Source: Spiroplasma syrphidicola EA-1
Lineage (GTDB): Bacteria > Bacillota_I > Bacilli_A > Mycoplasmatales > Mycoplasmataceae
Assembly (NCBI RefSeq): GCF_000400955.1
Contig: NC_021284.1
Location: 186,001-250,000 of the forward strand
Direction: 5' to 3'
DNA: 64,000 bases
Shown: piece after piece, positions 46,660-55,478 of the stretch
Layout of the letters: every line of letters starts with the position of its first letter
Position numbering within the stretch: the first letter of the stretch is position 1
Notes under the pieces: model-generated
Databases searched by the model: none
Told to the model about the DNA's origin: nothing
Seen by the model: the letters and a program-made list of their open reading frames with translations, nothing else
Made by a program: the position numbers and the translations under genes

Positions 46660-47625
46660 ATGAGACTATCGTTTGGTCGTTATATCGCCTATGATTCAGT
46701 TATTCACCGCATGGATCCAAGGTTGAAATTATTTATGTTACTATCATTGATGGTTGCAATATTTTTCCCAACAGGTTTTACGGGTTATGCAATTATTGGG
46801 ATTGCCCTGGGGTTAGTTTATATTTTATCAAAACTCCCATTTAGAATGCTATTTTCATTATTAAAACCAATTATGTTTATGTTTATTTTCCTATTAATTA
46901 TTAACTGTTTTTTGGTTAAGAGTGGTTATTTAGGTTGACACTGAGGGGGAAGCCCAGAAGCAATTGGCCCAGTTGCCCCTGGTGGTCAAACATGATTTGC
47001 TTTTTCGGAAAAGGCAATTTATAGTGCCTTATACATGGCAATTCGGATTTATTTAATGATTACAATTACAACAATTTTAACTGCAACAACTCAGCCATTA
47101 GATTTAACATTAGCGTTAGAAGATTTAATGAGTCCGTTAAAATTAGTTAAATTTCCAGTTCATATTTTATCAACAATTATTTCAATTGCGTTACGAATGA
47201 TTCCAACTTTAATTGAAGAAGCAAGTCGAATTATGAAAGCACAAGCTTCACGGGGAGTTGATTTTAAACATGGTCATTTTAAAGATAAGATTAAATCAAC
47301 AACGTCTTTAATTATTCCATTATTAGTATCAGCCTTTCAAAAATCAGAAGATTTATCATATGCAATGGATGCACGGGGATATGACCCTCATGCGAAACGA
47401 ACACGTTATCGTGCTTATAAGTTCCACTTTGTTGACGTTATTATCTTCTTATTTGGGGTTGGAATTGCTGGAGTTATTATTGCCCAATCAGTAACAATGG
47501 GGCAATTTACAAGTTTTTATGAGGGATGACATTGAAATGGCACAGAATTAGTCTATGGCTATTTTAAAACAGGGTTCTTACCATTTAGAATTCCTCATCT
47601 TGATGATTTTATTGTAGGTTGATAA
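46660..47625 (+). CDS. ecfT: energy-coupling factor transporter transmembrane protein EcfT
   Basis: Scaffold that joins the two ATPases to interchangeable substrate-binding proteins. 321 residues. Membrane helices lie near residues 24-60 and 64-88 and again in the second half, with coupling motifs such as IMKAQASRGVDF (A-R-G type) and YAMDARGYDP. YDSVIHRMDPRLKLF is the typical N-terminus. The start ATG 46660 follows AGAAAGGGG. Slightly longer than Bacillus EcfT because of a glycine-rich loop insertion around residues 90-125. Confidence 0.94.
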
Positions 47626-47627
47626 TA

Positions 47628-48368
47628 ATGTTAAATTTACTGTTAACTTTAGAATATGATGGCTTTGATTATAAAGGTTGAATTAAACAAAAAAATGCTT
47701 TAACAATTCAAGGAGAATTAGAAAAAGCCTTTTTTAATGTTTGCCAAATTAACCTTTGAACCCTCGGAGCAAGTAAAACTGATGCTGGTGTTCATGCTTG
47801 TGATCAAAAAGTGTTAGTTAAAATTCCGTTTCAACCAAAAGACTTAGCTTTTTTTATTAAAACTGTCAGCTATAGTTTACCGTTGAATATTAATATTAAA
47901 AATTATACTGTTGTTGATGAAAATTTTAATGTTCGTGATACAAAAGAAAAAGAATATATTTATACAATTAATGATCAAGATTATGATCTATTGAATCATC
48001 GTTATGAATTACAAACTAAGCAACAATATGATGAAAAGCGTCTTCATACAATTGCCCAAATTTTTGTTGGCGAACATGATTTTGCTTTTTTTAGTGGCGT
48101 AAAAAGGGATGAAACAATTAAGACGATCCGAACAATCAATGCAATTGATGTTGTCCGGGATAAGAATAAAAAAATAAAAATCCATTTTAAAGGGAAAGGA
48201 TTTATTCGTTATCAAATTCGAATGATTGTTCAGAATATTTTGGAGTGTTATCATGGTCGCATTACGATTGCAACTTTGCAAGAACAGTTAGCTAATCCCC
48301 CAGTTGGGAAAACAACAATTTTTAGTGCTAAGCCATATGGTTTATGTTTAGCTAAAATTATTTATTAA
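47628..48368 (+). CDS. truA: tRNA pseudouridine(38-40) synthase TruA
   Basis: Isomerises U38-U40 in tRNA anticodon arms. 246 residues. Catalytic Asp52 lies in GASKTDAGVHA, and the N-terminal LEYDGFDYKGW and the later HDFAFFSG and FLRYQIRMIV-like (FIRYQIRMIVQNILE) segments match. The ATG is 2 nt after the ecfT stop. The ecfA1-ecfA2-ecfT-truA order is conserved in Firmicutes, where it usually follows the ribosomal alpha operon; here it is separate from the ribosomal genes at 55105 onward. Confidence 0.95.
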
Positions 48369-48511
48369 TTAGATTCAGCAATTACCATTTCCTCCCAAAC
48401 AAAAAGAATTTTTGGGACAAGGCAGTTAAAATTGCGTTTTTTATGATATAATTAAAATGCAAAAAAGTATAGGTCATTATATATAAAAGCGTTAAAGGGG
48501 AGCGAAAAAAA

Positions 48512-49486
48512 ATGAATAACGGGTTTTACATTTTACCAAATGATGAGGGCTATTTGGTAAAATCACATGATACAAATGGGGATGTAGCATTATTTCGTAG
48601 CCGCCGTGATGCGGAAGTTTTTATTAGTGCATTAACAACTCCACAACATGGAATGGGATATCAAGCCCCATATCCTGGTTATATGCCTGGACAACCAATG
48701 ATGCCAATGTATCCACCACAATCTTCACCACAAGTTTTTTTCATCCAGCAACCAGCAGCACCATCACCATATCCACCAGCGCCATATCCTTTTTATAATT
48801 CTTACCCAGCCCCAGGAATGATGGTACCACCAATGCCTATGCCTGGTTGTGGATGTCAACATGGTTTTGATCATCAACACCAAGCGGGTAATAATGTTAA
48901 TAATGGTAATAATCAAAATAATCGCCAGGGACAAGGCAATTTTGATAATAATGTTAATAATAATGCTAATCAAAATGATTATAATCTAAATCAACCACCA
49001 TATTATGAACAAGAATTTATGGCTGACCCAGTTTATCTTGGCCAAGATCAAAATTATGATCAAAATTATAATTATAATAATGAAGCAAATTATAGCCAAA
49101 CAGATAATAATGGGACAGATTATAATGATGGAAATAATCAAACACAGGATAATGAATATTCACAGCCTGAAGGTCAAGCTGAAGATACTAACATCAATAA
49201 TTTTGGACAGGAAAATAGTCAATATCAAGAAACTGCTAACCAAGATAATAATTTTGAAAATATTATTGGTGATAGTGGTGATATGTTTGATTTCATTGAT
49301 AATGAACCGGTAAGTTCAGAATCTGGTGAACTTTCAAAACGTCAGTTGAAAAAATTAGCAAAACAAGAGAAAAAGGCCGCTAAAATCCAAAATAAAGTTG
49401 AGCAAAAAAATGCGAAGAAAATGGCAAAACTGGGCAAATATGATCAGTATGATAATTTGGAAGATTTAGATAGTTTTGTTGAATAA
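48512..49486 (+). CDS. Pro/Asn/Gln-rich low-complexity protein
   Basis: 324 residues, family unknown. Residues 4-42 (FYILPNDEGYLVKSHDTNGD, then FRSRRDAEVFISAL) look like a small folded domain of DUF2188 type. A Pro-Tyr-Met-rich segment (46-112) and a Cys/His cluster (C113, C115, H117, H121, H123) follow. Next comes an Asn/Gln/Tyr/Asp-rich prion-like stretch (128-260) and a basic helical C-terminus (about 275-310, KKLAKQEKKAAKIQ). There is no signal peptide or membrane helix. AAAGGGGAGCG precedes the ATG. The 143-nt gap after truA holds a 7-bp hairpin (TCCCAAA 48393 / TTTGGGA 48411) and a TATAAT (48447-48452). Confidence 0.75.
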   Translation: MNNGFYILPNDEGYLVKSHDTNGDVALFRSRRDAEVFISALTTPQHGMGYQAPYPGYMPGQPMMPMYPPQSSPQVFFIQQPAAPSPYPPAPYPFYNSYPAPGMMVPPMPMPGCGCQHGFDHQHQAGNNVNNGNNQNNRQGQGNFDNNVNNNANQNDYNLNQPPYYEQEFMADPVYLGQDQNYDQNYNYNNEANYSQTDNNGTDYNDGNNQTQDNEYSQPEGQAEDTNINNFGQENSQYQETANQDNNFENIIGDSGDMFDFIDNEPVSSESGELSKRQLKKLAKQEKKAAKIQNKVEQKNAKKMAKLGKYDQYDNLEDLDSFVE

Positions 49487-49487
49487 C

Positions 49488-49533
49488 GTAAAATTATTTT
49501 CAACAATATTTTTGAAAATAATTTTACTTTTTT
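49488..49533 (+). terminator. strong intrinsic terminator before the tRNA pair
   Basis: A perfect 16-bp stem, GTAAAATTATTTTCAA (49488-49503) with TTGAAAATAATTTTAC (49512-49527), followed by six T. Confidence 0.9.
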
Positions 49534-49534
49534 A

Positions 49535-49564
49535 TTGTTTTTTTATTTAATTTAATGTTATAAT
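49535..49564 (+). promoter_or_regulatory. promoter of the tRNA-Ile/tRNA-Ala pair
   Basis: TTGTTT (49535-49540), 18-nt spacer, TATAAT (49559-49564). Transcription would start near 49571, just before the first tRNA. Confidence 0.6.
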
Positions 49565-49576
49565 TATCTAGGTTTT

Positions 49577-49653
<77 letters not shown>

Positions 49654-49665
49654 TTTTTATTTTAT

Positions 49666-49741
49666 GGGCCCGTAGCTCAGCTGGGAGAGCACCTGCCTTG
49701 CACGCAGGGGGTCGACGGTTCGATCCCGTTCGGGTCCACCA
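49666..49741 (+). tRNA. tRNA-Ala (TGC anticodon)
   Basis: Acceptor GGGCCCG (49666-49672) with CGGGTCC (49731-49737), D arm GCTC/GAGC, anticodon stem CCTGC/GCAGG with loop CTTGCAC (anticodon TGC), T arm with TTCGATC loop, discriminator A, and CCA encoded. It is co-transcribed with tRNA-Ile and followed by a terminator. Confidence 0.97.
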
Positions 49742-49765
49742 TTTAGTTTAAAGGCAATACACAAG

Positions 49766-49795
49766 GCTATTAATTTTTTAATTAATAGCTTTTTT
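49766..49795 (+). terminator. terminator of the tRNA operon
   Basis: GCTATTAATT (49766-49775) pairs with AATTAATAGC (49780-49789) over TTTT, followed by TTTTTT. Confidence 0.85.
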
Positions 49796-49819
49796 ATTTT
49801 ATAAAGATAATTTTGCTTT

Positions 49820-49850
49820 AGGGTTAGAACCCTTTTTATTTTGGGTTTTT
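49820..49850 (+). promoter_or_regulatory. competing GGGTT/AACCC/GGGTT hairpins
   Basis: GGGTT (49821-49825), AACCC (49828-49832) and GGGTT (49843-49847) followed by a T-run lie in a row. AACCC can pair with either copy, the second pairing giving a terminator-like shape. TATAAT (49856-49861) for the next gene follows. It may be a second terminator or an attenuator remnant. Confidence 0.35.
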
Positions 49851-49898
49851 TTTGATATAATTATAAAAAGAAAAAAAGAAAAATATAAGGGGATTACA

Positions 49899-50768
49899 AT
49901 GTCAATTTTTGATAAATCAAATAATAAGAAATATGCATTTTTTTTAACTAATTTTGGGGAAATTTTAGATTTGTGAAAAGGATTTTTAAAAAAAAAAAAA
50001 ATTGCAATGTTAGCTAATCAGGGATCAATGATTTTTTTTGGATTAGATGTTGAACAGACAATGGAATTTTTTAACATTAATTTAGCAAAAAATAAAATGC
50101 TAAAAGAAATTGGGATCGGCAAAGCAAAAGCAAAACATAAGTTTTTAAAAAACTTTAATTTAAATTTAGAGTATCATTTAAAAAGTAAAAGGGAACGCGA
50201 TATTATCCGAGAAGTAATTAGTTTAATCAATAGCTTATTACAAGAAAACTCTGATGTATTTAAGTTTTGTGAATTTTCTTATAATATTACTAAATATATT
50301 TTAGCCTTACCAGCGCTAGACTTATCAAAAGAAGAAAAGGATGAATTAGAACGATATCTTGCTAAATTAGAAGAATTATTTGGGTTATTTAAAATTACAA
50401 TTACCCAAAAATCAGAGGAGGGTAATATTCTATATTATTTAAGTTACCAAAAAAAAGTTGCTAATCAAAATGATACGCCCCTAGCAAATGAGTTAGATAA
50501 AGAAGTTATCTTCAATCAGTATTTTAGTAAAAACGGTGATTTAGTCGCAAAAAATAAAATTCTAGCTAATTTTGCCACTTTGTTAGAAGAAAAACGCCAA
50601 GAAATTAAAGATTTTAATCCAAAATTAGAATATGATATTTTTAGTTTTCTTGAACACTCAAAACATCGTAATTCATTAACTTTCCAAGAAGATCTTGATT
50701 ATGAACGCAGCATGGATAAAATTTTTAAAAAAGCAATTTTATGTTTATATTTATTAGAAATTCAATAA
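49899..50768 (+). CDS. hypothetical protein with an A14 tract near its start
   Basis: 289 residues, helical, very rich in Lys, Leu, Glu and Asn, with no signal peptide or clear membrane helix. Segments such as KSKRERDIIREVISLINSLL and EEKDELERYLAKLEELFGLF suggest coiled coils. The start ATG follows TAAGGGGATTACA. A run of 14 A (49988-50001) encodes LKKKKI; any change in its length would shift the frame near residue 31 and give a short product. A later in-frame ATG at 50007 follows the tract directly. Family not recognised. A strong terminator follows. Confidence 0.7.
49988..50001 (+). repeat. A14 homopolymer inside a coding region
   Basis: Fourteen consecutive A bases after GGATTTTT in the gene at 49899. 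It is the longest homopolymer I noticed in the window and is prone to slippage in replication and transcription. Confidence 0.9.
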
Positions 50769-50772
50769 GGAC

Positions 50773-50809
50773 AAAGAACTAAATTATCGAAAATAATTTA
50801 GTTCTTTTT
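50773..50809 (+). terminator. intrinsic terminator before rplI
   Basis: A perfect 15-bp stem, AAAGAACTAAATTAT (50773-50787) with ATAATTTAGTTCTTT (50793-50807), over CGAAA, followed by TT. Confidence 0.85.
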
Positions 50810-50847
50810 AATAATATTTATTATATAATTTTTGGTAGGTGATAAAA

Positions 50848-51297
50848 ATGAAAGTTATTTTAATTAAAGATGTTAAAGGAAAAGGGAAAGCTAATGATAT
50901 TATAGAAGTATCAGATGGCTATGCCAAAAACTTTTTACTAAAACAAAATTTAGCAATTCCAACAACTAATGCGAATGTTTATAAATTAAATGAAAACTTA
51001 CGTGAAAACCAAAAAGTAATTGAGGAAGAAAAAGCAAAATTAGGGTTATTAAAACTTGAATTAGAAAAATTAACCCTGAATTTCAAGTTAAAAATGCATA
51101 ATGATAAGGTTTTTGGGTCTATTTCATTGGTTCAGATTGTTGATCGTTTAGAAAAAGAGTTTAAATTGAAAGTAAATAAAAAAGACTTTGTTGACAAAAA
51201 TAATTTAGTTGATGTTGGGTTACATTATTTAACAATTAAGTTAAATCATCAAATAACAGCAACATTAAAAGTAATGATTGAAAAAAAGGAGAGTTAG
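50848..51297 (+). CDS. rplI: 50S ribosomal protein L9
   Basis: 149 residues, the normal two-domain L9: N-terminal [18 protein letters not shown] with [13 protein letters not shown], a long connecting helix of charged residues (about 40-75), and a C-terminal rRNA-binding domain. The start ATG 50848 follows GGTAGGTGAT; an in-frame GTG at 50839 lies inside that site. A TATAAT box is at 50824-50829. The rplI-dnaB order is conserved in Firmicutes. Confidence 0.95.
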   Translation: MKVILIKDVKGKGKANDIIEVSDGYAKNFLLKQNLAIPTTNANVYKLNENLRENQKVIEEEKAKLGLLKLELEKLTLNFKLKMHNDKVFGSISLVQIVDRLEKEFKLKVNKKDFVDKNNLVDVGLHYLTIKLNHQITATLKVMIEKKES

Positions 51298-51298
51298 T

Positions 51299-52666
51299 AT
51301 GGTGGAAAACAATAAAGGAATGGAAAGGATTAAGGCTATTAGTGAGGCTGAGCAAAACATTTTAGCAATTGCCGCTCATTCGCCAATGGCAGCGGAAGAA
51401 ATATTTTCATTATTATCAGAAGAAGACTTTACGGTAATGAATTACAAATCAATTTTTAAAGCATTACAAGAATTATTTATTTCGAAAGTGGCAATTAATA
51501 TTACAACATTAAGTAATTATATGTTAAAGAATAATGTTTTAACAAAAATTGGGGGAATTGAATTTCTAACCGATTTATTTCAAGCCTATACAACTGATGC
51601 TAATTTAACAGAATATTTAGATATTATTATTAAAAATACAACATCACGACGATTAAAAGAAGTTGTTGATAATATTAATCGCGAAATGAATTTAAATCAA
51701 CCAATTGATGAAGTTGTAAGTAGTGCTGAAAAAGCGATTTTAGATGTAAAAAAAGAGCGAAAAGGCAATTTATTTAAAAGTTCATTTGACGAAGTTGATA
51801 ATGTTTTAGCTAAGTTAGAAAAGTTAGAAAGTTCAGGGGAACTGTTAACAGGAAGCCCAAGTGGTTTTCGCGATTTAGATTATATGACATCAGGTTTTCA
51901 AAAAGGGGATTTTATTATTTTAGCAGCTCGTCCTTCAATGGGGAAAACAGCGTTAGCCCTAAACTTTGCAGTTAAATGTGCCGAAAAATCAAATAAAGCT
52001 GTCGCCATTTTTTCAGTCGAAATGCCTTCTGAGCAATTAATTCAACGGATGATAGGAAGTTATTCAACAGTTGATTCATCAAAAGTGCGAACAGGAAAAG
52101 GATTAACAGCAAATGATTGAGAAAAAATTACCAAAGCAGGAGACTTTTTAAAGCACACAAAATTATTTATCGATGACACACCGGGCTTAAAAGTGATTGA
52201 ATTACAATCAAAATTACGGAAACTATGTCGAGATAATGAAGTATCATTAGTAGTAATTGATTATCTACAGTTATTAAGTGTTGGAGGTAGTTATGGCGAA
52301 TCACGTCAGCAAGAAGTGTCAACAATTTCACGCCAATTAAAGGCCTTAGCACGGGAATTAGAAGTGCCAATTATCTGTTTGTCACAGTTATCACGGTCAG
52401 TTGAAAAACGGGAAGATAAACGACCAATTATGTCAGATTTACGTGATTCAGGAGCAATTGAACAAGATGCTGATATTATTATGTTTTTATATCGTGAAGA
52501 ATACTATCATTTAGGAGATAGTAATGATAATAACGCGATGGAAACAGAAAAAGCACAATTAATCTTATCAAAACACCGGAACGGACCAACAGGAAATGTT
52601 GAGTTATTGTTCGTAAAAAAACATGGTTCATTTGCCGATTTTGGTTTGCAAAAACCAGGATTTTAA
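51299..52666 (+). CDS. dnaB: replicative DNA helicase DnaB
   Basis: Ring helicase of the replication fork (called DnaC in Bacillus). 455 residues. The N-terminal primase-interacting domain ends near residue 150. The RecA core has Walker A ARPSMGKTA at about 210-218, VSLVVIDYLQLL, LSQLSRSVEKREDKRP, and DLRDSGAIEQDADIIMFLYR. The ATG is 1 nt after the rplI stop, with AAAAAGGAGAG inside rplI. No intein is present: the common insertion points are uninterrupted. Confidence 0.96.
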
Positions 52667-52739
52667 GTTAGTATTATATAATAGTGAAGAAATTATTTAG
52701 TTAATATTAAAAACATAATTATTAACAAGGAGGAAAGCA

Positions 52740-53888
52740 ATGCGTAAGTTATTATCAGTATTAACATCGTTTACAATCGGAACAACATCAATTACATCAG
52801 TTGTGGCTTGTGGAGCCGACAATGGGAAAACAGTCCCAATGTTTATTTATAATGGGACAAATGAATTTACTCATAATCCATCTCCCGATGAAAAACGGGG
52901 AATTCAAAACGCCTTTGGGTCAGGAAAAGATGCTGATGATAAAGCCTATGAAACAATGTTAAATAATGGGTCATTCTTACCATCAGGGCTATTACAATTA
53001 GTATTACCATTAATGTATGGAATCAATTTATCAAAAGATAATTGAACAAGTCAAAAAGGAGCCCATTGGACCGAAGAACAATTAAATAGTAGTTTATCAC
53101 AACGTAAAGATGATTTAATTGCTAACGCAGGAACTGATGAGCAAAAAGAATTATGAACAAATTTCTTTAATAATTATTCAACAACTGATGATTCATATTT
53201 TACTCAAATTGGAATTGTGGCAAATGATAATCCAAATATTGTTAATGATGATAAAAGTGTTACACAAACAACTCCTAACTTTACGAGATCAGGGGAAAAA
53301 GAATGAGTTAAACCACCAAAAGAAGGGGATAAATTTGTTCAAACACCTAATTCATTAAGAGTTTTAGCACCAGTTGCTAAGGCAATTGATTGATTAAATG
53401 ATAGTGCTGATTATAACAAGGGAAAAGACCAGGTTGATAAATCAACAAAATATCAATCAACACGTTATGCTTTTATTCAAATGAAAGATGTTAAAGTAAC
53501 CTTTGAATTTACAAACAAGGATAAAATTTATACTTTTAGTGCTGTTGCCCATAATTTAACTGGGGTAGCTAACTACATTGTTTATAAAAATCCAAATAAT
53601 GCTAAAGAATATGCCCATCAATGATTCTTTATTGGTTATAGTTTCTATGATTTAGCAACTCGTCAAGATGATGATTACCATAAGTTTAATGTTACTATTC
53701 CAGGTTTACAACTTGGAACAGAAGTAGCGTTAGGATATGTCTTAAAAGGTGATGATAAAGGGATTGTTGATGATGAAACCGAAAAAACAATTAAAGACCA
53801 AGGAACATTACCACTAGTTACAAAAGAATATAGTTTCCCAGAATTTAGTTGAGAAATTGATCCAACATCAATTAAAGCATTTAAATAA
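52740..53888 (+). CDS. lipoprotein of unknown function
   Basis: 382 residues. The signal peptide of residues 1-23 is typical of spiroplasma lipoproteins (basic MRK start, Ser/Thr-rich core) and ends in lipobox VVAC with acylated Cys24. The mature part is hydrophilic, Asp/Lys/Asn/Tyr-rich, and has many TGA-Trp codons. VKVTFEFTNKDKIYTF and KFNVTIPGLQLGTEVALGYVL suggest beta-rich domains. AAGGAGGAAAGC precedes the ATG, with TATAAT at 52677-52682. Exposed on the outer membrane face; role unknown. rlmH starts 2 nt after its stop. Confidence 0.85.
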
Positions 53889-53890
53889 AA

Positions 53891-54361
53891 ATGGATATTA
53901 AATTGTTAGTTATTGGTAATTTAGATAAACCATTTTTACAAACGGGATGTCAACTTTATCTTGAACGCATTAAAATGTATAGCAAAATAGATGTGATTGA
54001 AATAAAAGAATTAGTAAACCAACCAATTAATGTTTTAAAGCAAAATCAAACGAAATTAATGATTGAGAAATTGGCGAAAAGTTATCCCGACTACTATAAA
54101 GTTTTATTAGATATTAATGGTCAACAAATTGCTAGTGAACAATTAAGTGCAATGATTAGCGAGATTCAAACTTATCGCCAGGGAAAATTACTTTTTATAA
54201 TTGGTCCTAGTCATGGTTTTAGCGAAGAAATTCGTAGTAAGGTTAATAAAATTATTAGCTTTGGGGCAATTACTTTGCCACATCAATTATGTCGTTTGAT
54301 TTTACTAGAACAAGTTTATCGGGCGTTTACAATTATTAATAATGAAAAATATCATAAATAA
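53891..54361 (+). CDS. rlmH: 23S rRNA pseudouridine-1915 N3-methyltransferase RlmH
   Basis: 156 residues, SPOUT-class enzyme that methylates pseudouridine 1915 of 23S rRNA on assembled 70S ribosomes. LLDINGQQIASEQLS, FIIGPSHGFSEEIR and LPHQLCRLILLEQVYRAF are hallmark blocks. It ends in EKYHK, close to the family ending YHH/YHK. The ATG lies 2 nt after the lipoprotein stop with no clear ribosome-binding site, so it is probably translated by coupling. Confidence 0.93.
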   Translation: MDIKLLVIGNLDKPFLQTGCQLYLERIKMYSKIDVIEIKELVNQPINVLKQNQTKLMIEKLAKSYPDYYKVLLDINGQQIASEQLSAMISEIQTYRQGKLLFIIGPSHGFSEEIRSKVNKIISFGAITLPHQLCRLILLEQVYRAFTIINNEKYHK

Positions 54362-54390
54362 AAATAAAGAGTTACTACCCTTTATTTTTT
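54361..54390. terminator. terminator between convergent rlmH and the basic-protein gene
   Basis: AAATAAAG (54362-54369) pairs with CTTTATTT (54380-54387) over a 10-nt loop, with T-runs on the + strand. The AT-rich stem lies across the stop of the minus-strand gene (54375-54377). Confidence 0.6.
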
Positions 54391-54872
54391 TGTTTTTTTG
54401 GTTTATTTCCTTGTGATTTGGCCATTAATTCGCGTTTTCGTTGGCGTGCCAACTCGCTTAATCCGCTGGTACTTTTTTCTAATAATAGTTGCCGGTAAAT
54501 TCGGTTATTTTTCTTTTTAGCTAATTTTAAAATTTTAACGCGATCAGCAACACTAAGATTATTAATATCAAGATATTCGGGGTCTTTATTTTTGTATGAT
54601 TTTTTGCGTAGTTCTTCATTTTTTTTCTGGGCATTAAGCAAAATTTTATACATCGGGTTACTTTCATCAATTGTTTTTTTGGCTTCGCGAACAACTTTTT
54701 TCCGGGTTTTTTTATTAACTTCATGGCTTCGTGAGGTTCGTTTTGCTAAATTTTCTAACTGCATTTTCACCATTTCTTGCCGAAAATTGAGATATTTTTC
54801 TGTTAGATTTTCGGCATAGTTATCTGGCTTTGCTTTTTTAGTTGTTTTTTGGTTTGTACTTTGCTTTGCCAT
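54375..54872 (-). CDS. small, highly basic hypothetical protein
   Basis: 165 residues, about one third Lys/Arg, no Trp or Cys, with no membrane segment. Basic patches at the N-terminus (KQSTNQKTTKKAK), the centre (NKKTRKKVVREAKKTI) and the C-terminus (NKPKKQKNKG) frame an otherwise helical chain. Such composition points to nucleic-acid or ribosome binding, but this is an inference. GAGGGGGATAAA on the minus strand precedes the ATG and supports translation. It is divergent from the ribosomal operon. No family recognised. Confidence 0.7.
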   Translation of the reverse strand: MAKQSTNQKTTKKAKPDNYAENLTEKYLNFRQEMVKMQLENLAKRTSRSHEVNKKTRKKVVREAKKTIDESNPMYKILLNAQKKNEELRKKSYKNKDPEYLDINNLSVADRVKILKLAKKKNNRIYRQLLLEKSTSGLSELARQRKRELMAKSQGNKPKKQKNKG

Positions 54873-54965
54873 TTTATCCCCCTCAAAAATTGATTTTATT
54901 CGTTTTTCTAGTTAAAAATATTATATCGCTTGTTGAAAAAATAATAAATATTTTATTAAAAATGC

Positions 54966-54994
54966 TTGCAATTATTATTAACATTCACTAAAAT
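54966..54994 (+). promoter_or_regulatory. promoter of the S10 ribosomal operon
   Basis: TTGCAA (54966-54971), 17-nt spacer, TAAAAT (54989-54994). Transcription would begin near 55001, leaving a 104-nt leader before rpsJ. Confidence 0.55.
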
Positions 54995-55009
54995 TAAATA
55001 GCATGTATA

Positions 55010-55077
55010 TTTTGTGCAAACATATTTTGTGGCCTATCATTGATACACTGATAGGCGTTGTCAATGTTTACGCAAAA
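55010..55077 (+). promoter_or_regulatory. S10-operon leader hairpin
   Basis: A long imperfect hairpin. The outer arms are TTTTGTGCAAACAT (55010-55023) and ATGTTTACGCAAAA (55064-55077), pairing AAACAT with ATGTTT and flanking GC/AAAA segments. The inner stem is a perfect 8-bp GCCTATCA (55032-55039) with TGATAGGC (55049-55056). It ends 14 nt before the AGGAGGG site of rpsJ. It is a candidate for ribosomal-protein feedback, but no L4-leader consensus is recognised. Confidence 0.5.
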
Positions 55078-55104
55078 AAACCAAATAAATTAGGAGGGAA
55101 AATT

Positions 55105-55413
55105 ATGGCTCAAACTAAAATGCGCATTAAATTGAAAGGTTATGACCACCGTGTTGTTGACCAATCAATTCAAAAAATTATTGAAGCTGCGAAAGCCGCT
55201 GGAGTTGAAGTAAAAGGACCGATTCCTTTACCAACTGATCGTGAAATTATTACTATTTTACGTGCGACTCACAAATACAAAGATTCACGCGAACAATTTG
55301 AAAAGAGAACACATAAAAGAATAATTGATATTATCAATCCAGATGGACCAAAAGTAATTGATACTTTAAAAAGGGTCCAACTACCAAGCAGTGTTGAAAT
55401 TGAAATGAAATAG
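55105..55413 (+). CDS. rpsJ: 30S ribosomal protein S10
   Basis: 102 residues, the standard S10 ([50 protein letters not shown]). First gene of the S10/spc operon. The start is ATG 55105 after AGGAGGG; the frame is open back to an ATG at 55003, but that lies in the leader at the predicted transcription start. S10 also acts in NusB-dependent antitermination in other bacteria. Confidence 0.98.
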   Translation: MAQTKMRIKLKGYDHRVVDQSIQKIIEAAKAAGVEVKGPIPLPTDREIITILRATHKYKDSREQFEKRTHKRIIDIINPDGPKVIDTLKRVQLPSSVEIEMK

Positions 55414-55478
55414 ATAAATATTCGGACACGAATATTTCCAACAAAATGTACATGACGTATTTTCAGGGAGGATAAAAA

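Noticed and set aside
55003-55104. In-frame N-terminal extension of rpsJ from ATG 55003
   Set aside because: The ATG lies at the predicted transcription start and the extra peptide is encoded by the leader hairpin. S10 proteins start at [10 protein letters not shown], and the strong AGGAGGG site serves ATG 55105.
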